From the NCBI GenBank assembly GCA_030028905.1, contig JALDYZ010000003.1:248001-312000 (forward strand): a stretch of 64,000 nucleotides of DNA, given 5' to 3'. Position 1 is the first letter of the stretch. Each line of letters starts with the position of its first letter. This DNA comes from Ferirhizobium litorale (GTDB taxonomy: Bacteria; Pseudomonadota; Alphaproteobacteria; Rhizobiales; Rhizobiaceae). A program made the position numbers and the translations under genes. Below, one piece after another: positions 1 to 8,921 of this stretch. A model generated the notes under the pieces. The model had not been told where the DNA came from, did no database searches, and saw nothing but the letters and a program-made list of their open reading frames with translations.

Positions 1-1220
1 TCAACGAGATCTTCGACAGCGCACTGAAGGAAACCGCCGGTAGACTGACGCCGCTTGTCGTCGATCACTTGTATCGCCTGGACGACCTGGGCACGCCGCG
101 TCAACTCGATCCGGTGCCCCTCGCATCCGCCGATGACTACATCTTCTTCCAGGTGCGCGATGCGTCCGGTAAGGTGCTCCTGCACTCCCATGATATCACG
201 GCCAAGGCATTCGATGCTCCCTTGCAACGCGGTTTCCACGATACAAGGGAGTATCGTGTCTACACCGCCGCGGCGGTCAGCGGCACGATCTTCATCCAGG
301 TCGCGGATCCCCGCTGGCACCGACGGGAGGCGACCGTCGAGGGAGGAATGGCGCTTCTGCTGCCGCTGCTCATCCTGCTCCCGGCCAGCATATTCGCCAT
401 ACGCTTCATCGTGCGGCGGATGGTCTCTCCCGTTGATACGTTGCGGCAGGCGATCGCCAGCAAGGACAGTGGCAACATGGCCCCGATTGCCGAGACGATG
501 TTACCGCGCGAGCTTCAGCCGATCGCCCATTCGGTCAACAGGCTGCTCGGTAGACTGCGCTCTGCACTTGAGGCCGAAAGGGAATTTACGTCGAATAGTG
601 CCCATGAGCTTCGTACGCCAATCGCCGGCGCCCTGGCGCAGACCCAGCGCCTGATCGAAGACCTGCCTGAAGGCGAACCGATGCAGCGCGCGCGGAAGGT
701 GGAGGCCTCGCTCGGCAAGCTCAGTCGCTTGACCGAGAAGCTGCTGCAATTGTCCCGTGCCGAGGCCGGCATCGGTTCTACTGAAACAACCACTGATCTG
801 CTGCCGGCGTTGCGGGCTGTCATCGAGGACGCCAGGCGGATTAGCACGGGACCCAGCCGCCTTGCTCTCTCGATCGTTGCCGGTGCTACCCTCGAGAGGG
901 CGGTCGATGCCGATGCCTTCGCTATCGCAATTCGCAACCTCGTTGAAAATGCGCTTGTCCATAGCCCACCCGGGAGCCCGGTGAACATTCGGGTCGCAAG
1001 CGACGGCACGATCCACATAACCAACCAAGGGCCGGTCGCCAGCCGAGAGGAACTGGCGGCCATAACCCGACGGTTCGCGCGCGGCAGGACGAACGCCCCG
1101 GGTTCGGGCCTCGGGCTGCCGATTGTCGTGAAGTTGGTCCAGCAGATGAACGGCACGATCGAGTTCTTGTCACCGATTCCCGGCAAGACCGAAGGATTCG
1201 AGGTTCGCGTCAGCCTATGA
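1..1220 (+). CDS. Sensor histidine kinase, 5' end outside window
   Basis: Membrane sensor kinase of a two-component system, QseC/TctE-like in layout. The frame is open from base 3, so the start lies upstream of the window. Visible in order: an extracytoplasmic sensor part, one membrane segment (about bases 345-405), a HAMP-like linker, the H-box with SAHELRTP (phospho-His codon at 603-605), an N-box (RNLVENALVHSP) and the G2 box GSGLGLPIV. The usual Asp of the G1 box is replaced, reading TNQGPV; related kinases vary here too, so I do not call it dead. Its response regulator should lie upstream, out of view. Confidence 0.9.
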   Translation, partial: NEIFDSALKETAGRLTPLVVDHLYRLDDLGTPRQLDPVPLASADDYIFFQVRDASGKVLLHSHDITAKAFDAPLQRGFHDTREYRVYTAAAVSGTIFIQVADPRWHRREATVEGGMALLLPLLILLPASIFAIRFIVRRMVSPVDTLRQAIASKDSGNMAPIAETMLPRELQPIAHSVNRLLGRLRSALEAEREFTSNSAHELRTPIAGALAQTQRLIEDLPEGEPMQRARKVEASLGKLSRLTEKLLQLSRAEAGIGSTETTTDLLPALRAVIEDARRISTGPSRLALSIVAGATLERAVDADAFAIAIRNLVENALVHSPPGSPVNIRVASDGTIHITNQGPVASREELAAITRRFARGRTNAPGSGLGLPIVVKLVQQMNGTIEFLSPIPGKTEGFEVRVSL

Positions 1221-1269
1221 CTTTGCCAGCAACCAGTGCGGCTGCGAACTTGTCGATCGTTTGAGCTTC

Positions 1270-1300
1270 TGAGCCACTCCCCAATAAGGAAAGTGGCTCA
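1270..1300. terminator. Hairpin between convergent genes
   Basis: Perfect 9-bp inverted repeat, TGAGCCACT at 1270-1278 and AGTGGCTCA at 1292-1300, with a 13-nt loop. It sits 49 bp after the kinase stop and 10 bp beyond the end of the convergent epimerase gene, so it could end transcripts from both sides. There is no T-run, so intrinsic termination is only a guess. Confidence 0.45.
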
Positions 1301-1310
1301 GCCGCCAAAC

Positions 1311-2231
1311 TCAGGCCGCCTTGCGGCGGTTGTTAACGCGATCGGCGAGATCGCGTGCCAGCGCCAGGCTTTCCGCCTGCTCATGGGAGAAGCGATCCTC
1401 CCCTATTTCCATGATCAGCGTCGTGTCGGGCAAAAAAGTCAGTTCGTCGAAGATCTCCGCCCAGGGAATGTCACCCCAGCCGATCGGCAGATGCAGGTCG
1501 CCGATGCCCAGCGCCGTCGCTTCGGCAGGATGATAGAAGTTGGTCATCGTGTACGGCAGACCGAAGCTGTCATGAACATGAAGATGGCCGGTCACCGGAG
1601 CCATGGCCCGGATCTCATCGCACCAGTCGAGGCCAAGGCGCGTGCTCTCGATATAGGCGTGGCTGAAGTCGATCAACCCGCAGACATGCGGGCTTGCGAT
1701 ATGCCTTACCGTCTCGGCCACTTCCGCCGGCGTCTGGCGGTATTGCTCGTCGCCCATGGAGAAGATGTTTTCCAGCGCGATCCGCACGCCGTGACGCCTT
1801 GCGTAATCGGAGATCTCCGCCAACGCATCACGTTCCATCTGGTCGAGGTCGGTTGTGCGTGTTTTCGCCAGGATGGGCGCCGTGCCCGAATGATGGACTA
1901 GGACTCCCGCGCCGACGCTGTTGCAGATCTCGATCATGGACCGCACGACCGCCTTCTGCAGGTCAAGATGCTCGCGATCCATGAAGTTCGAAACGATCTG
2001 ACCATGCACCGAAAACCGGAGGTCGAATTTGCGCGTGATTTCGGTCAATCGTTGGAGCCGCCCGCCAATCACTCGGCCACCTGAAATCATTTCTTCGGCG
2101 TAAATCGAAAGCTCGGCAGCATCGGCTCCGAGATTGCTGATATGCCGGAGGCCCGCCTCCAGTGTATCAAAATTGCCTTTGCCCGTCGGGGTCGAAAACC
2201 CGACGGATGAAATAATCTTGTTCGAATTCAT
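1311..2231 (-). CDS. Sugar phosphate isomerase/epimerase (TIM barrel)
   Basis: 306-residue protein of the xylose-isomerase-like / AP-endonuclease-2 TIM-barrel superfamily, which isomerises or epimerises sugars and related polyols using a divalent metal. Barrel-strand motifs typical of the family are visible: SVHGQI, VLVHHSG, RIALENIF, GLIDFSHAYI, GHLHVHDSFG and LIMEIGEDRF, giving the usual Glu/Asp/His metal ligands. The frame extends 36 codons further upstream, but MNSNKI at 2231 is preceded by GGAAAGG and begins at the conserved first strand, so I use it. It stands alone, convergent with the kinase. The substrate cannot be told. Confidence 0.8.
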   Translation of the reverse strand: MNSNKIISSVGFSTPTGKGNFDTLEAGLRHISNLGADAAELSIYAEEMISGGRVIGGRLQRLTEITRKFDLRFSVHGQIVSNFMDREHLDLQKAVVRSMIEICNSVGAGVLVHHSGTAPILAKTRTTDLDQMERDALAEISDYARRHGVRIALENIFSMGDEQYRQTPAEVAETVRHIASPHVCGLIDFSHAYIESTRLGLDWCDEIRAMAPVTGHLHVHDSFGLPYTMTNFYHPAEATALGIGDLHLPIGWGDIPWAEIFDELTFLPDTTLIMEIGEDRFSHEQAESLALARDLADRVNNRRKAA

Positions 2232-2407
2232 TGTCTTAACCTTTCCGCCGAATGACGGGGCGCTTGTTGATGGCAACCCCGAATGGCTGAAAGGCCGAAG
2301 CACGCTCCGGTCACGCGCTCCGGGGCGCGCCGCCCTCAATGGCGGCCTCCCTTGACAAGGGAATGAACCATATGTGTCAGTTTTGTGAAAAGCGCGTGGT
2401 GCGCCCG

Positions 2408-2893
2408 CTACCGCACACGTCGGTAGATGAAGTAGCGCCCCTCGCGAACACCGGGCGGCAGTGGCATGGCTTCAAGCTGGAGATGATCGAGCGGCAATCC
2501 GCTCACCGCGATCCCGCCGGGGGCCAGCAAGCCGGCTGCCAGTTGGGGCAGCCAGGTCAAGGTCACAGCATCCTTCTCCGCATATCCCGTACCGATGTCG
2601 GCATGGACCAGAGCCGCACCGATCCCCAGATAGGATTGCGCCGACTCGCTGATCTCGCCGACCACCATGTTTTCCGGGTCGGGGGTCGAAGGTCCGTAGG
2701 AATTGACGGCGCGGTCAAAGGCAATGATTCGCCGGCCGGAGAATTTTTCGCGCAGATGGTCGTAGGTGCGACCGTTGCCGAGACCGAGTTCGAGCACCGG
2801 CCCCTGGATCTCGGCACCCAGCATGTCGCTGACATGATTGAGGATGTCCCGTTGCGCCGTCAGGCGGCGGATGAAGCTGTCGAGGCGACTCAT
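2408..2893 (-). CDS. Class I SAM-dependent methyltransferase, small
   Basis: 161 residues with a Rossmann-type SAM-binding motif I (VLELGLGNGRTYDHL, about residues 33-47), an acidic end of strand 2 (IIAFDRAV) and a motif-IV-like ALVHADIGTG. It is shorter than most methyltransferases and lacks an obvious substrate domain. AGGGAACG lies 8-12 bases before the ATG at 2893. It shares orientation with the oxidoreductase gene upstream across a 132-bp gap, so it may be the last gene of that leftward unit, but no coupling is visible. Substrate unknown. Confidence 0.75.
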   Translation of the reverse strand: MSRLDSFIRRLTAQRDILNHVSDMLGAEIQGPVLELGLGNGRTYDHLREKFSGRRIIAFDRAVNSYGPSTPDPENMVVGEISESAQSYLGIGAALVHADIGTGYAEKDAVTLTWLPQLAAGLLAPGGIAVSGLPLDHLQLEAMPLPPGVREGRYFIYRRVR

Positions 2894-3025
2894 GCTCTGT
2901 CGTTCCCTGTCCCTTTGAAGCAGACATGCCTATAGCGGGATTGCCGCCCGAAGCGAACCGCTTTCATTCGCCTCAAACGGATTGGCATGGCGGATACGCG
3001 CGATCCACGTAGCCGCCTCTGCCAT

Positions 3026-4213
3026 CTATTCCACGTTTTTCGAGATACGGAACCTGCGCTTTTCCAACTCCGGGAAATAGGTCGCGACGTCGAAATAGCC
3101 TTCTGGCGCATAGACGCCGGGCTTCTGCGGATGCTTGAGGATCAACTGGGCAGCGATCGAGGCATTCATCGAGGTGCAAGCGTCGACATAGGGATCGTAC
3201 ATCGGATCCGGCGAAACCGTTACCTCGACCCGCACAGTGCACGGCTTGCCGTCCTTGCGGCCCCTGCCAATCGCAAAGTGGATCTCATGGCTCTCCTGCG
3301 AGGGAATCCTGTCGGCGTTCTTCCTGATATTGCGCTCGATTACCTTGTTGAGCACGTCAAGCGGCTTGACGCTGACGCCGCCGATCTCGACCGGCTCGCT
3401 GAAGTCACCAAAGCCCGCTTTGACCAGCCCGACCCAGGCCTCGTGTTCGCGGTGCGGCAGGTGCAGCTTCCAGGAGAATTCCTTGATGCCCTTGTCGCGG
3501 ATGCCGTCGGCGAGCGGCACCGTGAGCTGTTCCGAATGCGGCGAATGCATGAATTCGCAGCGCCCCCAGGGCTCCGGCAGGTCGAGGAACTCGCGACCGC
3601 TCATCGGTGCGCATTCCACATGCCTGCCGTCGTAGAACTGCGTGCTTGGATGGGCATATTCGGCAAGCACCGTCGAGACGCTGTAGGGGGGAACCAGAAC
3701 CGGATTCTCCTCGCCGGTCAACTCTGCCGCCCAGTAGAGGTTGATCCTGTCGATCTCGTCAAGTTCGTCAGCGACTGCCCGGCAGATGACGTTCGACATG
3801 CCCGGATCGGCGCCGACCCCGATAACCGCGGTGACGCCGGCCGCCTTGAACCTCTCGTGCTCGGTAAGCTGCTTGACGGTATAGATGCCGAGCCCGCCGA
3901 GATCGATGTAGGCAACCTTGGCCGAGAGCGCGGCCTCGAAGATCGTCATCTGGAACCCGAGCAGCGTGGGCACGCAGTTGATGCAGATGTCGGCGCCGGC
4001 AATCGCGGTCGAAAGCGCTGCGGGGTCGGTGACGTTGAGGTCGACGAGTTCGATGCGCGGATCGCCAAGTTCTCGGGCAAGGGCCTCCATCTTTACGCGC
4101 GATGCGTCGCAAAGCCGGATTTTCGTGATGTCGACGATGGCGCGGTCCGAAACGAGGTCGCGCACGATGCCTGCGCCCATGAAGCCGGCGCCGCCGAGCA
4201 GGGTGATAATCAT
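3026..4213 (-). CDS. Saccharopine dehydrogenase-like NAD(P) oxidoreductase
   Basis: 395 residues. The N-terminus LLGGAGFMGAGIVRDL is a GxGxxG dinucleotide-binding fold, followed by the family's catalytic domain (GADPGMSNVICRAV near residue 140). The family (lysine/saccharopine, carboxynorspermidine and homospermidine-type enzymes) forms or cleaves secondary amines. I start at ATG 4213, preceded by AAAGGAAAG; 63 further upstream codons are open but non-conserved in character. It lies 26 bp after an aldehyde dehydrogenase gene, in the same leftward unit as a polyamine-type ABC importer, which suggests it handles an amine or opine-like substrate. The exact reaction is not known. Confidence 0.8.
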   Translation of the reverse strand: MIITLLGGAGFMGAGIVRDLVSDRAIVDITKIRLCDASRVKMEALARELGDPRIELVDLNVTDPAALSTAIAGADICINCVPTLLGFQMTIFEAALSAKVAYIDLGGLGIYTVKQLTEHERFKAAGVTAVIGVGADPGMSNVICRAVADELDEIDRINLYWAAELTGEENPVLVPPYSVSTVLAEYAHPSTQFYDGRHVECAPMSGREFLDLPEPWGRCEFMHSPHSEQLTVPLADGIRDKGIKEFSWKLHLPHREHEAWVGLVKAGFGDFSEPVEIGGVSVKPLDVLNKVIERNIRKNADRIPSQESHEIHFAIGRGRKDGKPCTVRVEVTVSPDPMYDPYVDACTSMNASIAAQLILKHPQKPGVYAPEGYFDVATYFPELEKRRFRISKNVE

Positions 4214-4239
4214 GTTCTTTCCTTTTTTGAGTTCCAGCT

Positions 4240-5745
4240 TCAAGCGTGCTTGCGCCCCTCGGACTCGTAGAACCACTCGTCCGGATAGGGATACCACCAG
4301 CCTTGAATTTCCGGCTTGTGATCGATGATGACCATTTTCGAGCGGCGGAAGGCGTCGAGACCGAGCCTCGACAGTTCGCGGCCGAGGCCGGATTTCTTCC
4401 ACCCGCCGAAGGGCAACGCATCGTTGTCGATAAGCGGGTTGTTCACCCAGACCATGCCAGACTCCAGCCGATCGGCAGCCTCCATCGCCTCTTCGAGCGA
4501 GGTGGTGAAGACCGAGGCTCCAAGGCCGAATTCGCTGTCGTTCGCGCTTTCGATCGCCTCATCGAAGTCCTTCACCTTCATGATCGCTGCGACCGGGCCG
4601 AAACACTCCTCCTGCATGATCGCCATATCGGGCGTACAGCCGGTCAGGATCGTCGGCTCGTAGAACCAGCCTACCGGCTCGCTTTCGGGGATCTTCCCAC
4701 CGATCACGACGGTGGCGCCACTGGCCTTGGCGTCCTCGACCAGTCGGATCACCTTGTTGCGTGCTGCTTCCGAGACGAGTGGACCGATTTCCGCCTTGGA
4801 AAGACCGTTGCCGATCCGCAGCCGCTTCGCCTGTGCCGCGAATTTTTCCACGAAGATGTCATGGACGCTCTCGACGACGAAGAAGCGCTCGGCCGAGGTG
4901 CAGACCTGGCCCGACATATGGAAGGCGGCGGTGACGGCGCCGGCGGCGGCGACGTCCAGCGGCGCATTGGCTGTGATGATCATCGGGTCGGAACCGCCCG
5001 CCTCGATCACCGCCGGCTTCATCTGGCCCGCTGCCGCCATCGCCACGGCCTTGCCGGCTGCAACAGAGCCGGTGAAGGCAACGGCATGGGTTTTGGGCGA
5101 GGCGATCAGCGCTTCACCGAGTTCGGTCCCGCCCGGCAGGCAGGCAAGGAGGGCCGGCGGCAGCGGTTCAAACACCTGCATGAATTCCAGCGTCGACAGC
5201 GTCGTCGCCGGGGCCGGCTTGATGATGCAGCCATTGCCCGCGGCAAGCGAGGCGGCCACGGTCCAGCACATCAGCAGGATCGGGAAGTTGAACGGCATGA
5301 TGTGGACACTGATGCCCAGTGGCTCGTAGCGGGCGTACTGGAAAGAACCCGCCTGGGTGGTGCCGGCGACCTTGCCGGCCTCGTCGCGCGCCATCTCGGC
5401 GAAATAGCGGAACGCGCCGGCACAGTTGGCCACTTCGCCGATGGCCTCGGGATAGGGCTTGCCCATCTCGCGCGACATCAGTTCGGCGCAACGGCGCATG
5501 TCGGTCGCCTCGATTCGGTTGGCGATCCGGTGGAGAATGGTCGCACGGGACTTGGCGTCGAGCCGCTTCCAGTCGCGCTGGGCGTCTATAGCCGCATCGA
5601 GGACAGCATCCATTTCTTTTTGCGTTGTGTTCGCAAACCGGCCGACCTCCGTCAGTCGAGCCGGATCGATCACCGGATGATGCTTTCCCATGGCCGGCAC
5701 ATAGTCCGGATGCCAAAAGAAGACGGGTTCGGCGGGGTTGAACAT
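4240..5745 (-). CDS. Aldehyde dehydrogenase (NAD(P)-dependent)
   Basis: 501-residue soluble ALDH-superfamily enzyme oxidising an aldehyde to the acid. The catalytic set is complete: Asn153 in PFNFP, Glu248 in VIEAGGSDP and nucleophile Cys282 in SGQVCTSAERF; the C-terminus has PFGGWKKSGLGRE. The motif EAGGSDP (instead of ELGGKSP) places it near succinate-semialdehyde-type enzymes. Start ATG 5745 has AAAGGAATAAACC before it. It lies between the cupin pair and the saccharopine-dehydrogenase-like gene, so it probably acts on an aldehyde released from an amine by that pathway. This is inference from context. Confidence 0.92.
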   Translation of the reverse strand: MFNPAEPVFFWHPDYVPAMGKHHPVIDPARLTEVGRFANTTQKEMDAVLDAAIDAQRDWKRLDAKSRATILHRIANRIEATDMRRCAELMSREMGKPYPEAIGEVANCAGAFRYFAEMARDEAGKVAGTTQAGSFQYARYEPLGISVHIMPFNFPILLMCWTVAASLAAGNGCIIKPAPATTLSTLEFMQVFEPLPPALLACLPGGTELGEALIASPKTHAVAFTGSVAAGKAVAMAAAGQMKPAVIEAGGSDPMIITANAPLDVAAAGAVTAAFHMSGQVCTSAERFFVVESVHDIFVEKFAAQAKRLRIGNGLSKAEIGPLVSEAARNKVIRLVEDAKASGATVVIGGKIPESEPVGWFYEPTILTGCTPDMAIMQEECFGPVAAIMKVKDFDEAIESANDSEFGLGASVFTTSLEEAMEAADRLESGMVWVNNPLIDNDALPFGGWKKSGLGRELSRLGLDAFRRSKMVIIDHKPEIQGWWYPYPDEWFYESEGRKHA

Positions 5746-5823
5746 GGTTTATTCCTTTGCATTCGAAGGAGGCCTGAGCCCCCCGTTCCCTTCCCCCGCA
5801 GTCGGAGGAGATCACAGCCCACC

Positions 5824-6171
5824 TCAGCGGATCATGTAGACTTTCTTGATCGTCTCGTGGACCGTGCACTCGCCCTTCCAGTCCTGCGGGAAGAAGGCTG
5901 CCGTGTCCGGCGTGATCTCGATCACCTCGCCGCTTTCATGCACGTAGGTGCAGCGGCCTTCGAGGAAATGGCAGAATTCGTCGCGGGTGACATGACAGAA
6001 CCACTTGCCCGGCGTGCAGATCCAGAGGCCACATTCCGGTTGGTTGTTCGGCCCCTTGTAGATCACCCTTCCCGAGGTGCGGCTTTCGCCTTCGATCATG
6101 GTGGGGATGACGCCCCAATCGACGAGGTCGGTTTGTTCGAGCGGCTTGCGCATCAGCGGGGTTGCAGTCAT
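5824..6171 (-). CDS. DUF861-type cupin, copy A
   Basis: 115-residue single cupin barrel of the DUF861 / EutQ-like group. Visible: KGPNNQPECGLWICTPG, then DEFCHFLEG, a PDTAAFFPQDW strand and GECTVHE. Such proteins bind a metal or small ligand; no reaction can be assigned. It shares a high fraction of residues with the next gene (copy B), with blocks KGPNNQPE, CTPG, RDEFCHF, GEVIE and GECTV in the same order, so the two are a tandem duplication. Start ATG 6171 follows GGAAAGGAAAC. Downstream of copy B and upstream of the aldehyde dehydrogenase in one unit. Confidence 0.82.
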   Translation of the reverse strand: MTATPLMRKPLEQTDLVDWGVIPTMIEGESRTSGRVIYKGPNNQPECGLWICTPGKWFCHVTRDEFCHFLEGRCTYVHESGEVIEITPDTAAFFPQDWKGECTVHETIKKVYMIR

Positions 6172-6200
6172 GGGATGTTTCCTTTCCTAGTGTTGTGCCC

Positions 6201-6563
6201 TCAGGCAAGCATGTAGATGTTTCGCATGGTTTCGATTACGGTGCATTCACCGGTCCAGCCACCGGGGAACAACACCACCGTTCCCGGTTCGACCTCGATC
6301 ACCTCGCCATCATCGGAGCGGTAGATCGCCCTTCCCGCCACGAAATGGCAGAATTCGTCGCGCGGGATCGACAGCCGCCAGCGACCGGGCGTGCAGACCC
6401 AGATGCCGCTTTCCGGCTGGTTGTTTGGCCCCTTGAAGACCAACCTTCCCGACGAGTGTGACTGCCCCTCGAGACTGTCCGGCTGGCTGCCCCAGTCGAT
6501 GAGATCGGAAAAGGTGGTGGCGCCATGAATGTGTGGCGCGGAGGATTTCGTGGTCTCAGCCAT
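6201..6563 (-). CDS. DUF861-type cupin, copy B
   Basis: 120-residue cupin paralogous to the gene just downstream. The chosen ATG at 6563 overlaps the end of the upstream glycosyltransferase gene by 8 bases (ATGGCTGA), a typical coupling; an earlier start at 6590 is possible but has no advantage. It has the same KGPNNQPE, CTPGRW, RDEFCHF and GEVIEVEP blocks as copy A, with RDEFCHF following the strand. Two copies with diverged termini could form a heteromer or act on successive intermediates. Function unknown. Confidence 0.8.
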   Translation of the reverse strand: MAETTKSSAPHIHGATTFSDLIDWGSQPDSLEGQSHSSGRLVFKGPNNQPESGIWVCTPGRWRLSIPRDEFCHFVAGRAIYRSDDGEVIEVEPGTVVLFPGGWTGECTVIETMRNIYMLA

Positions 6564-7848
6564 TGAACTTGCCCGTCGTGACGAGTTCATCGAGGATGGC
6601 TGCGGCCTTTTGCGGGCCGTTGCGGGCCTGCATGTGGGCGCTCGTCGCCGCGAGTTTCGCCTTCATCGCCGGGTTGTTGATGCAGGCATCGAGATTGGCC
6701 GCGAGTTCTGCGTCGGTCCAATCGTAACGTGGCATCTTGTACCCATGCCCGGTCTCGTCGACGCGGGTGGCGTTGTCGTGGCCATCCCAGACGTAGGGCA
6801 TGATGATTGCCGGCTTGCCGAAATAGAGGCACTCGGTGAAGGAGTTGTTGCCGCCGTGGTGGATGACTGCATCGACTTGCGGGATCACTGACGGCTGCGG
6901 GAACCAACCGTCGACAATGACGTTGCCGGGCAGGTTCTCGTACTGGTCCTTGTAGTCGCCGACATTGACGAGCGCGCGATACGGCAGATTGCCGATGGTC
7001 TGGATAAGCCGCTTCAGCAGATCGGTATCCCCGGCCCCGAGCGAGCCGAAGGAGATGTAGATCAGCGGCTTGTCGTTGTGAGTCTCGAAGGTGGGCACCT
7101 CGTAGGGCTTCTCCTTGCGCACACACCCCTCGAGATATTGGAACTGTTGCGGATCGAGCGGATTCTCGCGCTCGAACTTCACCGGCTCCGGATAGAGAAG
7201 CAGGTTCATGTAAGGCGAGGCTTCGAAGAACTGGCCGATCGGATAGGCCTCCTCGCCGTTTTCGCCCAGAAAGGCATTGAAATCATCGTGGATTGGCTTG
7301 ATGACCGTGTTGAAATGGTCGCGAAAGGCCTGGTGGCCGGCATAGTCCTTCTCGCCGCTGCCCGAAAGGTGCGGCGGGATCTTCGGATCCTCAATCTCGT
7401 TCTCCGAGCAGGAAATGATGCGTACCCAGGGCTTTCCGTATTGCTTGATGGCCGGGAAGAGAATGACGTTGTCGACACAGATGAGGTCCGGCTTGATCCT
7501 GGCGAGCACACCCGGCAGATCCTTCTGCGCCCATTTGGCGCTATCGACGATCGCCGTCCAGCAATCCTTGACGTAGTTGTCGACCTGGTCGATCGGCGAC
7601 TTGCGGAAGTTGGGAATGTGGCCGTTGATGAAATCCTCCCAGAACTTCGCCATCTGTTCCGGCGGCATCGGTTCCGAAAGGTTCACGGGATGGGACTCGA
7701 AACCATAGCCTTCATAAACGGAGACAAAGCCAGGGTCGGACAGGAATACGGCCTTGTGGCCGAGCGCCTGGACTGCCTGGGCGATGCCGACCGAATTCAG
7801 CGCCGGCCCGAAGGCTGCCTCCGGAAAGAATGCAATGGTCTTGGACAT
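6556..7848 (-). CDS. UGT-like glycosyltransferase (GT1-type fold), copy A
   Basis: 430 residues resembling the MGT/UGT glycosyltransferases, which transfer a sugar from a nucleotide donor to a small acceptor. The N-terminus is SKTIAFFPEAAFGPALN. The C-terminal donor-site region has HHGGNNSFTE followed by MPYVWDGHDNATR, matching the PSPG-like HGGxNS and DN signature. Start ATG 7848 follows AAGGGGAAC; 12 upstream codons are open but carry no better ribosome site. A close paralog lies on the other strand at 12897-14186. It sits just after the importer ATPase gene, an unusual partner for a polyamine-type transporter. Confidence 0.85.
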   Translation of the reverse strand: MSKTIAFFPEAAFGPALNSVGIAQAVQALGHKAVFLSDPGFVSVYEGYGFESHPVNLSEPMPPEQMAKFWEDFINGHIPNFRKSPIDQVDNYVKDCWTAIVDSAKWAQKDLPGVLARIKPDLICVDNVILFPAIKQYGKPWVRIISCSENEIEDPKIPPHLSGSGEKDYAGHQAFRDHFNTVIKPIHDDFNAFLGENGEEAYPIGQFFEASPYMNLLLYPEPVKFERENPLDPQQFQYLEGCVRKEKPYEVPTFETHNDKPLIYISFGSLGAGDTDLLKRLIQTIGNLPYRALVNVGDYKDQYENLPGNVIVDGWFPQPSVIPQVDAVIHHGGNNSFTECLYFGKPAIIMPYVWDGHDNATRVDETGHGYKMPRYDWTDAELAANLDACINNPAMKAKLAATSAHMQARNGPQKAAAILDELVTTGKFNG

Positions 7849-7862
7849 GGTTGTTCCCCTTG

Positions 7863-8921
7863 TTATCCCTGGAATAGTCGGCACTTGGCCGGATCGAGCG
7901 TCAGGCTAACCGTGTCGCCCCTCCGGTAGGCGGCAGCACCGTTCGCCGCGACCCGCGCCTGTAGCGGCACTGGCGATGCGGCGGTCTTCACATGCAGTAT
8001 GCGGTCGAGCCCGTGATAGGCTATGTCGGCGATCGTTCCCGCCAGGCCTTCGCCGGTCGTGGTGACCGAGATGTGTTCCGGTCGAACGGCAAGAGCCGCC
8101 GGACCGGTCTTGCCGCCGGGAATGGCGAGGTTCAGGCTGCCGGCCCCAAACACCCCGTTTTCGCTCACCTTCCCCTCGATGAAGTTCATCACGCCGATGA
8201 AATTGGCGACGAAACGGTCGCCAGGCGCCTCGTAGATCTCCTCGGGCGAACCGCATTGCAGCAACCGACCGTCCTTCAGGATCGCCATGCGATCGGCCAT
8301 GACCAGCGCTTCCTCCTGGTCGTGGGTGACGATGATGAAGGTGATGCCGGCTTCATGCTGCATGCGCTTCAGTTCGAGTTGCATCTTCTCCCGCAGTTTC
8401 TTGTCGAGCGCGCCGAGCGGTTCGTCGAGCAGCAACACCTTCGGGCGCTTGACCAGCGCGCGCGCCAGCGCCACGCGCTGCTTCTGTCCGCCGGACAATT
8501 GCTCCGGCTTGCGGTCGGCAAAGGGTGTCAGGTCCGTCATCGCCATGGTCTCGTCGACGCGGCGGCTGATCTCGGCCTTGCCCAACCGCTCCATCTCCAG
8601 CCCGTAGGAAAGGTTCTGCCGCACCGTCATGTGCGGAAAGAGCGCGTAGGATTGGAACATCAAATTGAGCGGCCGCTTTTCCGGCGGCAAGGGCGAGATG
8701 TCTCGCCCCTCCAGCAGGATCCGGCCGGATGTCGGTGTCTCGAACCCGGCCAGCATGCGCAGCAGTGTGGTCTTGCCGCACCCCGAAGGGCCTAGCAGAG
8801 CGAAGAATTCGTTCTCGTGGATATCGAGCGTCACGCCGTCGACGGCGGCAATCGGCCCAAACATCTTGCCGATGCTCTCGATCCTGAGAATGGGCGGGGC
8901 TATGGGATTGGCTGAGTTCAT
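7863..8921 (-). CDS. ABC importer ATP-binding protein, spermidine/putrescine type
   Basis: 352-residue PotA-like ATPase. Walker A GPSGCGKTT, signature LSGGQKQR, Walker B VLLLDEPLGALD and switch His in VTHDQEE are all intact; a C-terminal TOBE-like domain follows (LAVRPEHISV). It powers import by the two permeases upstream. ATG 8921 overlaps the permease stop in ATGA, fixing the start although the frame is open much further upstream. The family moves polyamines, but related transporters carry other amines and phosphonates, so the substrate is only suggested. Confidence 0.93.
   Translation of the reverse strand: MNSANPIAPPILRIESIGKMFGPIAAVDGVTLDIHENEFFALLGPSGCGKTTLLRMLAGFETPTSGRILLEGRDISPLPPEKRPLNLMFQSYALFPHMTVRQNLSYGLEMERLGKAEISRRVDETMAMTDLTPFADRKPEQLSGGQKQRVALARALVKRPKVLLLDEPLGALDKKLREKMQLELKRMQHEAGITFIIVTHDQEEALVMADRMAILKDGRLLQCGSPEEIYEAPGDRFVANFIGVMNFIEGKVSENGVFGAGSLNLAIPGGKTGPAALAVRPEHISVTTTGEGLAGTIADIAYHGLDRILHVKTAASPVPLQARVAANGAAAYRRGDTVSLTLDPAKCRLFQG

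Noticed and set aside
4246-6216. 656-codon open frame on the plus strand
   Set aside because: Antisense to the aldehyde dehydrogenase and cupin genes, with no recognisable domain.
6556-7848. Macrolide-resistance glycosyltransferase
   Set aside because: Only the general MGT/UGT fold supports this; the gene context is amine transport, not antibiotic resistance.
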